Part shown: piece after piece, positions 54,552 through 63,262 of the stretch | How the letters are laid out: each line of letters starts with the position of its first letter | Position numbering within the stretch: position 1 is the stretch's first letter | Origin: Bin80 sp965208025 | GTDB taxonomy: Bacteria; Bacteroidota; Rhodothermia; Rhodothermales; Bin80 | NCBI GenBank assembly: GCA_965208025.1 | Contig: OZ242302.1 | Span: forward strand, 434,001-498,000 | Direction: 5' to 3' | Length of the DNA: 64,000 nt | Position numbers and translations under genes: made by a program | Notes under the pieces: model-generated | Database searches by the model: none | What the model saw: only the letters and a program-made list of their open reading frames with translations | What the model was told of the DNA's origin: nothing

Positions 54552-55128
54552 TCCAGACTAAAAGTATAGATACAGTAAATTGAACATGGATCCGAGTCTT
54601 TCTGTCTCAACTATGGCCAGTCAGCTTTGGAAAATGAATGAGCTCCCTGACGCAAATATTTTCCGATGCACCGATTTGCCAAACCAACATATAACAAAAA
54701 AGCGACAAAGATTGAGAACTTCTGTGAACATATGATAATATGTAAGTCATTTTAATCATATGGTTAGACTCATTATTGGTTATGCACCTTGGTCCTCCAA
54801 TACAATCGGACTGAGTTGATCCAATACAGACAGAGCATGAAGATGAAGTATGTAATTTGTTTGAATGTAGGGTATTAGTTGCGCCTAATCAGTCGTAGAT
54901 TATGTATTTCTTGGCTCAATCCGATGAGAAAAATACTATATGTTAATGTGCATTCATGAAAAATGATATATGTTAGGGTTCAGTAAGAAGGGTAAGTATC
55001 TATGAATAGATATTATAAATTGACGCAATTAATTGTCAACTGATCTCTTAATTTGTATCATTTGTGCGAATAAATTTGGTATTCTCCGTAGATTACTGCA
55101 TTTTTGGGAAACATATTCAACAAATACT
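54552..55128 (+). other. Long A/T-rich divergent promoter region
   Basis: About 580 bases between the lipoprotein gene and the sugar porter. It contains several small inverted repeats: CATAT-GATA-ATATG near 54725-54745 and TATCTAT-GA-ATAGATA at 54997-55012. The direct repeat ATATGTTA occurs twice near 54940-54975. TAAATTTG at 55071-55078 resembles the Bacteroidota -7 element, but the upstream TTTG is not ideally spaced. Regulated sugar-transport expression is plausible. Confidence 0.4.
54997..55012 (+). promoter_or_regulatory. Candidate operator upstream of the sugar porter
   Basis: TATCTAT-GA-ATAGATA, a perfect 7-bp inverted repeat about 120 bases before the transporter ATG. Typical size for a dimeric repressor site; the regulator is not in the window. 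Confidence 0.35.
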
Positions 55129-56487
55129 ATGACACGCGTAATTTGGGCATCCGTCGTTGCTGCACTTGGAGGTTTATTATTTGGTTTTGATACGGCGGTA
55201 ATCTCTGGTGTAGAGGGTACGCTGCGACAATTATACGATCCAACTTATCAGCGCCTTAGTGCAATATTTGGTAATCCTGCTTTTTGGCATGGGACGCTTG
55301 TCGCAAGTGCGCTCGTCGGAACGATCATTGGTTCACTTGCTTTTGCAAAGCCTGCTGACCGTTTTGGTCGTCGTCCAATGCTAATAATCATGGGACTCCT
55401 CTATTTAGTTTCCGCAATGGGAAGTGCATTTGCCTGGAGTGCAGAATCCTTCACATTCTTTCGTTTGATTGGTGGTCTTGGAGTCGGCGGTGCCTCGGTG
55501 GTTGCACCAATGTATGTAGCCGAAATCGCACCCGCGAACATGCGTGGGAGGCTTGTCGCAATGGTTCAATTAAATATTGTGCTTGGAATCCTGGTTGCCT
55601 ACCTGTCCAATTTTGTCATCGCATCGTTTGAACTCGGAAATATTGAATGGCGATGGATGTTCGGCGTGGAAGCGATTCCAGCAATCGCATTCACGCTGTT
55701 GTTATTTACGAACCCCAGAAGTCCCCGCTGGCTCATTGCCAAGGGAAGAGATGACGAAGCGAAAATTGTTCTTCAATCCATCGCAGGAAAAGATTTGAAT
55801 ATTGCTCAGGAACTAAGTGCAATCAAGGAATCCCTCGTAGAGGCTCGGGATCATCTCGCAGAAAAATTTTTCCAGCCCAAATACATTAAGCCAATTTTAC
55901 TCGCAATAGCGATTGCTGCATTTAACCAACTCTCTGGAATTAATGCGCTCATCTATTATACACGGCGAATATTTGAGATGGCGGGGGCATCTGGCACATC
56001 CGCACTTCTACAATCAGTAATCATCGGCGGAGTCAATCTACTGATGACTGCCACTGCGCTCATGGTGATTGATAAACTTGGCCGAAGAAAATTAATGCTT
56101 GTCGGATCAGTCGGGTATATCGTAAGCCTGGGAGCAACTGCAATTGCCTTTTACACGGACACAACAGGACCTGTCGTCCTTGCCAGTCTGATCGTATTTA
56201 TCGCTTCACACGCATTCGGGCAGGGAGCTGTGATCTGGGTCTTTATTGGAGAGATTTTCCCAAATAGTATACGAGCTCGTGGGCAGAGTCTCGGGAGTTT
56301 TGTCCACTGGATCATGGCCGCCATCATCTCCTTAACATTTCCCATGATAGCGGAAGTATCTGGTGCACATATTTTCGCATTCTATGCCGTTTGCATGGTG
56401 GGACAACTATTGTGGGTCATCTTTGTGATGCCGGAAACTAAAGGCATACCTCTTGAGCAAATGAATAAAAAACTGGGAATTGGATAG
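55129..56487 (+). CDS. Sugar-porter family MFS transporter
   Basis: A 452-residue sugar porter with twelve membrane segments. Family motifs are clear: GFDTAVISG in helix 1, DRFGRRP after helix 2, YVAEIAPANMRG after helix 4, FNQLSGINALIYY in helix 7, DKLGRRKLM and PETKG at the end. The QLSGINA motif points to hexose or pentose transport with protons. ATG 55129 begins exactly at the first helix; an upstream TTG adds an unneeded leader. It is followed after three bases by the sodium:solute symporter gene. Confidence 0.92.
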   Translation: MTRVIWASVVAALGGLLFGFDTAVISGVEGTLRQLYDPTYQRLSAIFGNPAFWHGTLVASALVGTIIGSLAFAKPADRFGRRPMLIIMGLLYLVSAMGSAFAWSAESFTFFRLIGGLGVGGASVVAPMYVAEIAPANMRGRLVAMVQLNIVLGILVAYLSNFVIASFELGNIEWRWMFGVEAIPAIAFTLLLFTNPRSPRWLIAKGRDDEAKIVLQSIAGKDLNIAQELSAIKESLVEARDHLAEKFFQPKYIKPILLAIAIAAFNQLSGINALIYYTRRIFEMAGASGTSALLQSVIIGGVNLLMTATALMVIDKLGRRKLMLVGSVGYIVSLGATAIAFYTDTTGPVVLASLIVFIASHAFGQGAVIWVFIGEIFPNSIRARGQSLGSFVHWIMAAIISLTFPMIAEVSGAHIFAFYAVCMVGQLLWVIFVMPETKGIPLEQMNKKLGIG

Positions 56488-56490
56488 TTG

Positions 56491-58047
56491 ATGCTTACGA
56501 TCGTAGACTTAATCGTGATTGCAGTCTATCTGATTGGCATTGCAGCCTTAGGAATCAGACTGGGTGGGAAGCAGCGTTCCACAGATGACTATTTTTTGGG
56601 AGGCCGAAATCTTCCCTGGTGGGCAGTTTGCTTTTCAGTTGTTGCTACGGAAACCAGCACGCTGACCATTATTGGCGTACCTGCCGTCTCGTATGGCGGG
56701 ACGATGACATTTTTTCAACTTACAGGCGGATACCTCCTTGGTCGTATTGCAGTTAGCTTTCTCTTCCTGCCTCGCTACTTTAAAGGAGAGATGAATACGG
56801 CCTATGCTTACCTCGGAAAACGATTTGGGGATCGCATGCGCTCCACAGCTTCCATTACCTTTATGGTTACTCGGTTATTAGCCGATGGTGTTCGCCTCTT
56901 TGCCACCGCGATTCCAATCAAGGTCATTGTTGATTCTGCTGGCATGAGTTTTATGGGGGAGCCTATTTCCTATGGGCAAATTATTCTCCTGCTCGGAGTG
57001 GTTACAGCTATATATACTATGGTTGGTGGAATTCGGGCGGTCATCTGGATTGATGTAGTACAAATGGTCTTATACCTTTTTGGAGGGATCTTCTGTGCTA
57101 TTCTTCTGCTGAATGGTCTTCCGGAAAACTGGTTTCAGTTGGCGGCCATGGAAAATAAATTCACGGTAGTAGATCTGGGATTTGGAAATTCTCTTTCTGA
57201 TTTAATTACTCAGCCGTACATTTTTCTGACCGCCGTCATTGGGGGAGGAGTATTTTCCATGGCATCACATGGCACGGATCAACTAATTGTTCAGAGATTA
57301 CTCACATGCAGAAATCTCAAAGATAGCCAGTTTGCTCTCATCGGTAGTTCTATTTTGGTTGCGGTGCAGTTTGCACTTTTTCTTGTGATCGGTGTACTGC
57401 TCTGGATTTACTATGGTGGACTCACTCCAAACGAATTGGGGCTATCTCGCGGAGATGAGGTATTCCCCCGTTATATCATTGAAGGATTGCCAGCGGGGAT
57501 CTCTGGATTGCTTTTAGCTGGTATATTAGCTGCTGCAATGAGTACGCTTTCCTCTTCGTTGAACTCTCTGGCATCGTCCTCCATGCTGGACTTGGTAGAA
57601 CGGTATATGAGGAGGTCCATTACTGATGCGAGAAGGTTGCTTTATTCCAGAGGCTTGACTTTTTTGTGGGCAGGTCTATTCATCCTGTTTGCAAGTTTGT
57701 TTGAGAACACCGAAAACCCTGTTGTTGAACTGGGCCTTGCAATCGCCTCCTTCACCTATGGAGGCCTATTAGGTGGGTTTCTCTTGGGAATCTTGATCAA
57801 GCGCTCTCATGAATGGGATGCGATCATTGCATTCTGTATTACCATTGTAACGATGGTGGTCATTATTTTCGGCATTTGGTATAGTCCTGAGAGTGGATGG
57901 ATGTTTTACTTTAATCCATCAGACGCAATGATTGAAACGGCAAGCCTGCGACAGATCGCTTGGCCATGGTATACTTTAATTGGATGTATTCTTTGCGTAG
58001 GTTTGGGGTTCCTGTTCTCACTTCGTCATAGACACGCGAATCTCTGA
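56491..58047 (+). CDS. Sodium:solute symporter (SSS family)
   Basis: A 518-residue transporter with about thirteen membrane segments, in the SSS family of Na+-coupled sugar, amino-acid and anion carriers. Seen are the early DYFLGGRNLPWWAV motif, the helix 3-5 GGTMTFFQLTGGYLLGR region, the IYTMVGGIRAVIWTD-like block (read here as AVIWIDVVQM) and the later GILAAAMSTLSSSLNSL. The start ATG 56491 directly follows the previous stop. Together with the sugar porter it forms a two-transporter operon, which suggests uptake of a sugar or sugar acid made outside the cell. The substrate is not readable. Confidence 0.9.
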   Translation: MLTIVDLIVIAVYLIGIAALGIRLGGKQRSTDDYFLGGRNLPWWAVCFSVVATETSTLTIIGVPAVSYGGTMTFFQLTGGYLLGRIAVSFLFLPRYFKGEMNTAYAYLGKRFGDRMRSTASITFMVTRLLADGVRLFATAIPIKVIVDSAGMSFMGEPISYGQIILLLGVVTAIYTMVGGIRAVIWIDVVQMVLYLFGGIFCAILLLNGLPENWFQLAAMENKFTVVDLGFGNSLSDLITQPYIFLTAVIGGGVFSMASHGTDQLIVQRLLTCRNLKDSQFALIGSSILVAVQFALFLVIGVLLWIYYGGLTPNELGLSRGDEVFPRYIIEGLPAGISGLLLAGILAAAMSTLSSSLNSLASSSMLDLVERYMRRSITDARRLLYSRGLTFLWAGLFILFASLFENTENPVVELGLAIASFTYGGLLGGFLLGILIKRSHEWDAIIAFCITIVTMVVIIFGIWYSPESGWMFYFNPSDAMIETASLRQIAWPWYTLIGCILCVGLGFLFSLRHRHANL

Positions 58048-58107
58048 CTTTATGGACAGACTGAATCCCCTGAAATTAGGCATTCTATCACTTTAAACCC
58101 CAAACTG

Positions 58108-60390
58108 TTGAGTCCCAGGTTAGGAATCTTTTTATTGCTCGTAGCCCTCACGGCTATCTCATTTAAGCAGACGAATCGGCCTGAATCGTCTGTATCCATT
58201 GGCGAACGTTGGCAGAAAGAGACTCTGGTGGCAGAGTTTCCATTTCCTCTGTATAAATCTGAAGATTCGCTACGCGCAGAACGACAGCGTGTTCGTGATC
58301 GGGTTGAACCGATCTTCTACGCGTTCTCTGGCGGAAGATTGAAAACACAGGAATCAGTTGATTCTATCGCCCAAGAACTGGACAATATTTTTGCTGCCTA
58401 CACAAATTATCTAACAGGAGCCAAAAATGATTCCTTAGCCGCTGGAAATACCCCCCTGATGGTGAGTCTCTCCGAACGAACCATCGAAGATTCATCAAGA
58501 TTTATGGAGTTACGTCGTCAGTCTCCAATTAAACTAAGTGATCCAGTCTGGCACCGGCTTGGGTGGGATTATGCCCGTAAGCGTTCCATCCAAACCATCT
58601 CAGGCGCAGGTGACCTGTCCGAGCCACCTTTGTTTGAACAGATCCTTAACGCAGTAAGTACCCGAAGTCAAAGTCTACAAGCTCAAGGAGTTCCGGATAT
58701 CCCAATTGATTCCATCCGTTCACTGTATGTGATTGTAAGGGATACCCTTGAACAGACTTTTGACCGTAGGCTAACCTCTGAAATCATAGGAGAAGATGAA
58801 GCGCGCGAACGTATTCAGCTCTGGCTTGAGGAGAGTGTGCTTCGGGAGGATTCTCTTCTTACTCAGACTGCAATCAACCAGTTTATTAATCCGTTTTTTG
58901 TACCATCCCTCATTTATCAGGACGGCCCGACCGAAGAACAAAGGCGAGATGCAGAGGCAGGTATCCTGCCGGCTCGTGGTGCAGTCATTGAGGGGGAAGA
59001 AATTGTACGTAATGGGGAACTTGTCACCGCGGAAATCAAACAAAAGCTTGATTCACGGGAACGTGCGCTGGGAAGTGAACTTCCAGAGTCTCTCAGTAGA
59101 CTTCGCATCTTGGGGCGGGTAATGCTCGCCTTAACGATCATTGGTATCTTTGCACTGTTCCTGAAAAATGCCCGTCCCAGTGTCTTTGCCAGCTTAAAAT
59201 CCGTGATTCTGCTTTCATTGCTCTATGCAGGCACCGTGATCTTGTTTGGTATTGTCATTCGACTTGATACAGTTGAATTCATCTATGCTGTACCCGTTGT
59301 GATTGTCTCCGTATTGTTGACGGTCATATTTGATTCCCGTCTTGCTCTTTTTGGTACACTTGCATTGGCACTGGTCGGAGGATTTCTGTTGAGTTCTGAC
59401 TTCACCTATACTTGGGCGACATTTGTTGGTGGGGCTGTTGCAATATTTAGTGCTCGAGGTTTACGTAATCGTGGACAGCTATTTCTAACCGCCGCGTACG
59501 CATTTGGAGGATATGCTCTTGCTTTATGCACCATCTGGTTGTTTCAGGGAGGGGTATGGTCTCAAATTCAGGACTATCTCTTGTTTGCAGGAATGGGTTC
59601 ATTCTTACTTGTGACCGCCTCGCCATTTCTCTGGATTCTGGAGCGTGTATTTGATATTACTACTGATTTACGGCTGCTTGAACTTTCGGATACAAATCAC
59701 CCCTTACTCAAAGAATTAGTGAAGCACGCGCCTGGAACCTCAAACCATTCCATACAGGTTTCCAGTCTTGCAGGATCGGTGGCAGATGCAGTAAATGCAA
59801 ACAGCCTGTTGACTCGTGTAGGTGCGCTCTATCATGATGTTGGCAAACTTTCTTCACCTGAGTACTTTATTGAAAATCAGTCGGACCAAATAAATCCCCA
59901 TAACGATCTTGATCCAGAAGAAAGTGCAAAGATCATCATTAGCCATGTGACCAAAGGGCTGGAACTCGGAGAACGTTACCGTCTACCTTCCAAGGTTCTG
60001 CATCTCATCGCCTCACATCATGGAACGACTCGAACGGAATATTTTTATCAGCGAGCACTTGATCAGGCGAAAACCAGCGGGAAAGACTTTCACGAAGATG
60101 TATTCAGATATCCCGGCCCTCGCCCGAATTCAAAGGAAGCAGGGATTCTGATGTTAACCGATACAGTGGAGGCGGCAAGCCGAACGCTGCAGGAGGTGAC
60201 CGGACCAAAAATCCAACAACTGGTGGATGAACTTATCAACCAGAAAGTATCCAGCGGGCAATTGGATGATACCGGACTGACTTTTCGAGATATCTCTCAA
60301 ACAAAGAAAGTTCTTCTGGAACAACTTTTGGCAATCCATCATGTCCGATTAAGCTATCCCAAATCAAGTAATTCCACGGGTAGTTCATGA
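58108..60390 (+). CDS. 7TM-HD family phosphodiesterase (PgpH-like, probable c-di-AMP hydrolase)
   Basis: A 760-residue membrane protein. An N-terminal helix is followed by a large extracytoplasmic 7TM-HD extracellular region (about 30-330), seven membrane helices (about 335-515) and a cytoplasmic HD domain with H547, the H576-D577 pair in HDVGK, and HHGT. This is the architecture of PgpH, which hydrolyses cyclic di-AMP. A TTG start at 58108 is used because there is no in-frame ATG upstream. It lies 60 bases after the symporter and may be co-transcribed, though its role is general. Confidence 0.88.
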   Translation: MSPRLGIFLLLVALTAISFKQTNRPESSVSIGERWQKETLVAEFPFPLYKSEDSLRAERQRVRDRVEPIFYAFSGGRLKTQESVDSIAQELDNIFAAYTNYLTGAKNDSLAAGNTPLMVSLSERTIEDSSRFMELRRQSPIKLSDPVWHRLGWDYARKRSIQTISGAGDLSEPPLFEQILNAVSTRSQSLQAQGVPDIPIDSIRSLYVIVRDTLEQTFDRRLTSEIIGEDEARERIQLWLEESVLREDSLLTQTAINQFINPFFVPSLIYQDGPTEEQRRDAEAGILPARGAVIEGEEIVRNGELVTAEIKQKLDSRERALGSELPESLSRLRILGRVMLALTIIGIFALFLKNARPSVFASLKSVILLSLLYAGTVILFGIVIRLDTVEFIYAVPVVIVSVLLTVIFDSRLALFGTLALALVGGFLLSSDFTYTWATFVGGAVAIFSARGLRNRGQLFLTAAYAFGGYALALCTIWLFQGGVWSQIQDYLLFAGMGSFLLVTASPFLWILERVFDITTDLRLLELSDTNHPLLKELVKHAPGTSNHSIQVSSLAGSVADAVNANSLLTRVGALYHDVGKLSSPEYFIENQSDQINPHNDLDPEESAKIIISHVTKGLELGERYRLPSKVLHLIASHHGTTRTEYFYQRALDQAKTSGKDFHEDVFRYPGPRPNSKEAGILMLTDTVEAASRTLQEVTGPKIQQLVDELINQKVSSGQLDDTGLTFRDISQTKKVLLEQLLAIHHVRLSYPKSSNSTGSS

Positions 60391-60442
60391 CATGCCCCGC
60401 TGAAATCATGATCATTCAAGACCTGACGAGACGATCATTCAG

Positions 60443-61456
60443 TTATACCTCTGGGAGAAAGCATCTTGGGATCGGAAGATCTGCAACTGTTTGAAGGCCG
60501 GGGGAAGACTCAAGGACATGTGGTATCGCATTCACCAATGCCGCAACCGTAGCGGTATCCCCAAAGATTCCACCCTCAACGACCAGATTGATCGGAGGGG
60601 CGCCATTGACGATGACGCGGTCCTCAGGTTTGTGAGCACCGACATACATGCGCAAGTCTAAGGATACTGCAACCCGACCATTCATGAATGCCTCCGCAGT
60701 ATGCTTAATTCCAGCTACTTTGCCAGACGATACGGTAAGGTAGGGGGTGGTTATTTCCGATTCTGCAATGACAGGTTCAAGTTTCTCAGTAAACTTATTG
60801 ATTGGCCAACCGAGTCCGCGCATCACGAGCCTCATTGATTCAATCAATCCGATGTGTCCAAATCCCCCTTGCTCATTACGATCTTGAAACTCATCAACGG
60901 TGAGTCCTGCACCGACTTTCTGTTGAAGAGAAAGCCGTCGGGTACCCGCATCAACTCGGCGCCGAATGTTGACCGAATGAACACGTGTACAGACACCCGT
61001 AGCCATCAGAGCAAGAATATCCATCGCATATCCCGGGTTGACCCCGGTACCAAGAATCGTCACACCATTCTTTCTTGCCAGTGAATCTAACCTTTCAGCG
61101 ATTTCAGTATGTCGATCAAAGGGGTAGGGGAGTTCTTCAGTACTTGAAATAACGGAAGCTCCAGCCTGGATACAGTTGTTCAGTTGCTCTTCTACCTGAG
61201 GAAGGAATGAGCTCGTAGTATGGAGGACAATATCGGGTTTAGCCTCCTTCAAAACATTCTGTGCATCAGGAGAGATGACGATATCTGAGGATGCACCAAT
61301 CAGAGAGCCAACCGTACGGTTTACCTTTTCGGGGTCATTATCAATTGCCCCCACCAATTCCAGATTACCAACTTGTGCTTTCTCTAAGATTAACTTGGCA
61401 GTTTCTTGGCCAATTGGCCCGAGTCCATACTGCACAATCCGTATAGGATGATTCAT
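60443..61456 (-). CDS. 2,4-diaminopentanoate-dehydrogenase-like NAD(P)H reductase
   Basis: A 337-residue oxidoreductase with an N-terminal Rossmann fold (VQYGLGPIGQETAKLIL) of the dihydrodipicolinate-reductase type. The TTSSFL, SSTEELPYPF, GTGVNPGYAMD and RRVDAGTRRLSLQQKVGAGLT blocks are characteristic of 2,4-diaminopentanoate dehydrogenase (ornithine oxidative degradation in clostridia). ATG 61456 is used; longer upstream frames overlap the proline gene and lack a domain. It starts one base after the stop of the P5C dehydrogenase gene, so both are on one transcript. Ornithine/proline-type amino-acid breakdown is inferred. Confidence 0.85.
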   Translation of the reverse strand: MNHPIRIVQYGLGPIGQETAKLILEKAQVGNLELVGAIDNDPEKVNRTVGSLIGASSDIVISPDAQNVLKEAKPDIVLHTTSSFLPQVEEQLNNCIQAGASVISSTEELPYPFDRHTEIAERLDSLARKNGVTILGTGVNPGYAMDILALMATGVCTRVHSVNIRRRVDAGTRRLSLQQKVGAGLTVDEFQDRNEQGGFGHIGLIESMRLVMRGLGWPINKFTEKLEPVIAESEITTPYLTVSSGKVAGIKHTAEAFMNGRVAVSLDLRMYVGAHKPEDRVIVNGAPPINLVVEGGIFGDTATVAALVNAIPHVLESSPGLQTVADLPIPRCFLPEV

Positions 61457-61457
61457 T

Positions 61458-63101
61458 CTACTGAACTGGGTTATCTGGTTGGTTAAATGGATAACCAAAG
61501 TGAGAGGGAGGGATGAATGTTTCTTTGATGGTCCGTACAGAGACCCAGCGCATGAGATTCGGAGGCGCTCCCGCTTTATCATTGGTGCCAGAGGCACGTG
61601 CCCCTCCAAAGGGCTGTTGTCCAACAACGGCACCCGTCGGCTTATCATTGATGTAGAAATTCCCCGCTGAATTGCGAAGAGCATCGCTCGCCTGGATGAT
61701 CACTCTTCTATCCTGCGCAAAGACAGCCCCCGTAAGTGCATAGGATGACGTTTGGTCAATTAATTTCAGTGTTTCTGCGAAATCGGAATCCTCATAAACA
61801 AATATGCTCACGACCGGACCAAAGATTTCTTCACGCATTGAACGATAATGTGGATCGGTCGCCAGAATGACGGTGGGCTCAATGAAATACCCCTCTTCAT
61901 CACTATATTTTCCCCCGGCGATAATCTCTGCATTGGGAGATGCGTGCGCTTCAGAGATGTAATTAATAATGTTGTTATACGAACTCTGATCAATCACGGC
62001 ATTGACAAAGTTGGAAAAATCCTCAACCGGTCCCATTTTTACCTCATCTAATTGACCGAGTAAGGCATCTTTCGTTTCATTCCAACGAGATTTTGGGAGA
62101 TAAATACGAGAGGCGGCAGAACATTTTTGTCCCTGATACTCAAAGGCACCACGAACAATTGCAGTGGCAACGACATTCGGATCCGCAGATGAATGGGCCA
62201 CAATAAAGTCTTTACCTCCTGTTTCGCCGACGATACGAGGATAAGTATCGTACGACGCGATGTTAGCCCCAATGGTCCTCCACATGTGCTGGAATGTTCC
62301 CGTGGATCCCGTAAAATGAAGGCCCGTAAAGCTTGGAGATGCAAGGACAGGATCCCCGATTACCGCCCCAGAGCCAGGCACCATATTGATCACACCAGGG
62401 GGGAGTCCTGCTTCCTCAAGTAGTTTATAGATATAATAGGCGGAGTAGATTGAAGTAGAAGCTGGCTTCCAGATTACTGTATTCCCCATCAATGCAGGGG
62501 CAGTAGGCAGATTACCAGTAATTGAGGTGAAATTAAATGGTGTTACGGCAAATACAAATCCCTCAAGTGAACGGTATTCTAGCCGATTCCATACTCCTGG
62601 AGCAGAGTAGGGCTGATCTTCGTAGATCTTTGAGGCATACTCCACATTGAATCGGAAAAAATCAATGAGTTCACATGCAGCGTCTATTTCCGCTTGAAAG
62701 GCATTCTTGCTTTGACCAAGCATCGTGGAAGCATTCAGAACGTCTCTCCATGGGCCAGATAGCAGATCAGCCGCCTTAAGAAAGATTGCTGCCCGATCAA
62801 TGAAGTCCATCTCAGACCATATGTGCCTAGCTTCAAGAGCAGAGTCAATGGCCTGGATTACTTCTTTGGATCCACATTTATGAACCGTCCCGAGAACATG
62901 GCTTAATTCGTGAGGAGGTCTGATTTTTTCAAGGTCACCCGAATGAATGGCATTCCCATGGATGAAGGCTGGAATTTCTAATTCATTTCGTTTCAGTTGA
63001 GAGAGAGTTTCCTGTAAAGAGGTACGCTCTTCAGAGCCAGGAGCATAATTTAAGACAGGCTCATTAATAGCCTTTGGGATAACGGGTTTACTGTTGTTCA
63101 T
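61458..63101 (-). CDS. pruA: Delta-1-pyrroline-5-carboxylate dehydrogenase (L-glutamate gamma-semialdehyde dehydrogenase)
   Basis: A 547-residue aldehyde dehydrogenase of the P5C dehydrogenase (ALDH4) type. The catalytic Glu is E293 in VGETGGKDFIVAHSS and the Cys is C327 in YQGQKCSAASR. The NAD-site block VIWKPASTSIYSAYYIYKLLEEAG (seen in part) and the end block RASGTNDKAGAPPNLMRWVS are also present. It oxidises glutamate semialdehyde from proline or ornithine to glutamate. No proline dehydrogenase is in the window. It is first in the operon with the DAPDH-like reductase. Confidence 0.95.
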   Translation of the reverse strand: MNNSKPVIPKAINEPVLNYAPGSEERTSLQETLSQLKRNELEIPAFIHGNAIHSGDLEKIRPPHELSHVLGTVHKCGSKEVIQAIDSALEARHIWSEMDFIDRAAIFLKAADLLSGPWRDVLNASTMLGQSKNAFQAEIDAACELIDFFRFNVEYASKIYEDQPYSAPGVWNRLEYRSLEGFVFAVTPFNFTSITGNLPTAPALMGNTVIWKPASTSIYSAYYIYKLLEEAGLPPGVINMVPGSGAVIGDPVLASPSFTGLHFTGSTGTFQHMWRTIGANIASYDTYPRIVGETGGKDFIVAHSSADPNVVATAIVRGAFEYQGQKCSAASRIYLPKSRWNETKDALLGQLDEVKMGPVEDFSNFVNAVIDQSSYNNIINYISEAHASPNAEIIAGGKYSDEEGYFIEPTVILATDPHYRSMREEIFGPVVSIFVYEDSDFAETLKLIDQTSSYALTGAVFAQDRRVIIQASDALRNSAGNFYINDKPTGAVVGQQPFGGARASGTNDKAGAPPNLMRWVSVRTIKETFIPPSHFGYPFNQPDNPVQ

Positions 63102-63262
63102 TTAAGCAAAGATTAGGAATAGAAACTGTTGTTGATCAACATGCAACAATTTGGGTTATACTCTCCAAGTTAAAGAATCATTCCATTCATCAATAATTTG
63201 ATGTGATCAGTGGATGTTTTCACTCTCTCGCCAGAGTTAGTACTTTAATTCATTTTGATTCT

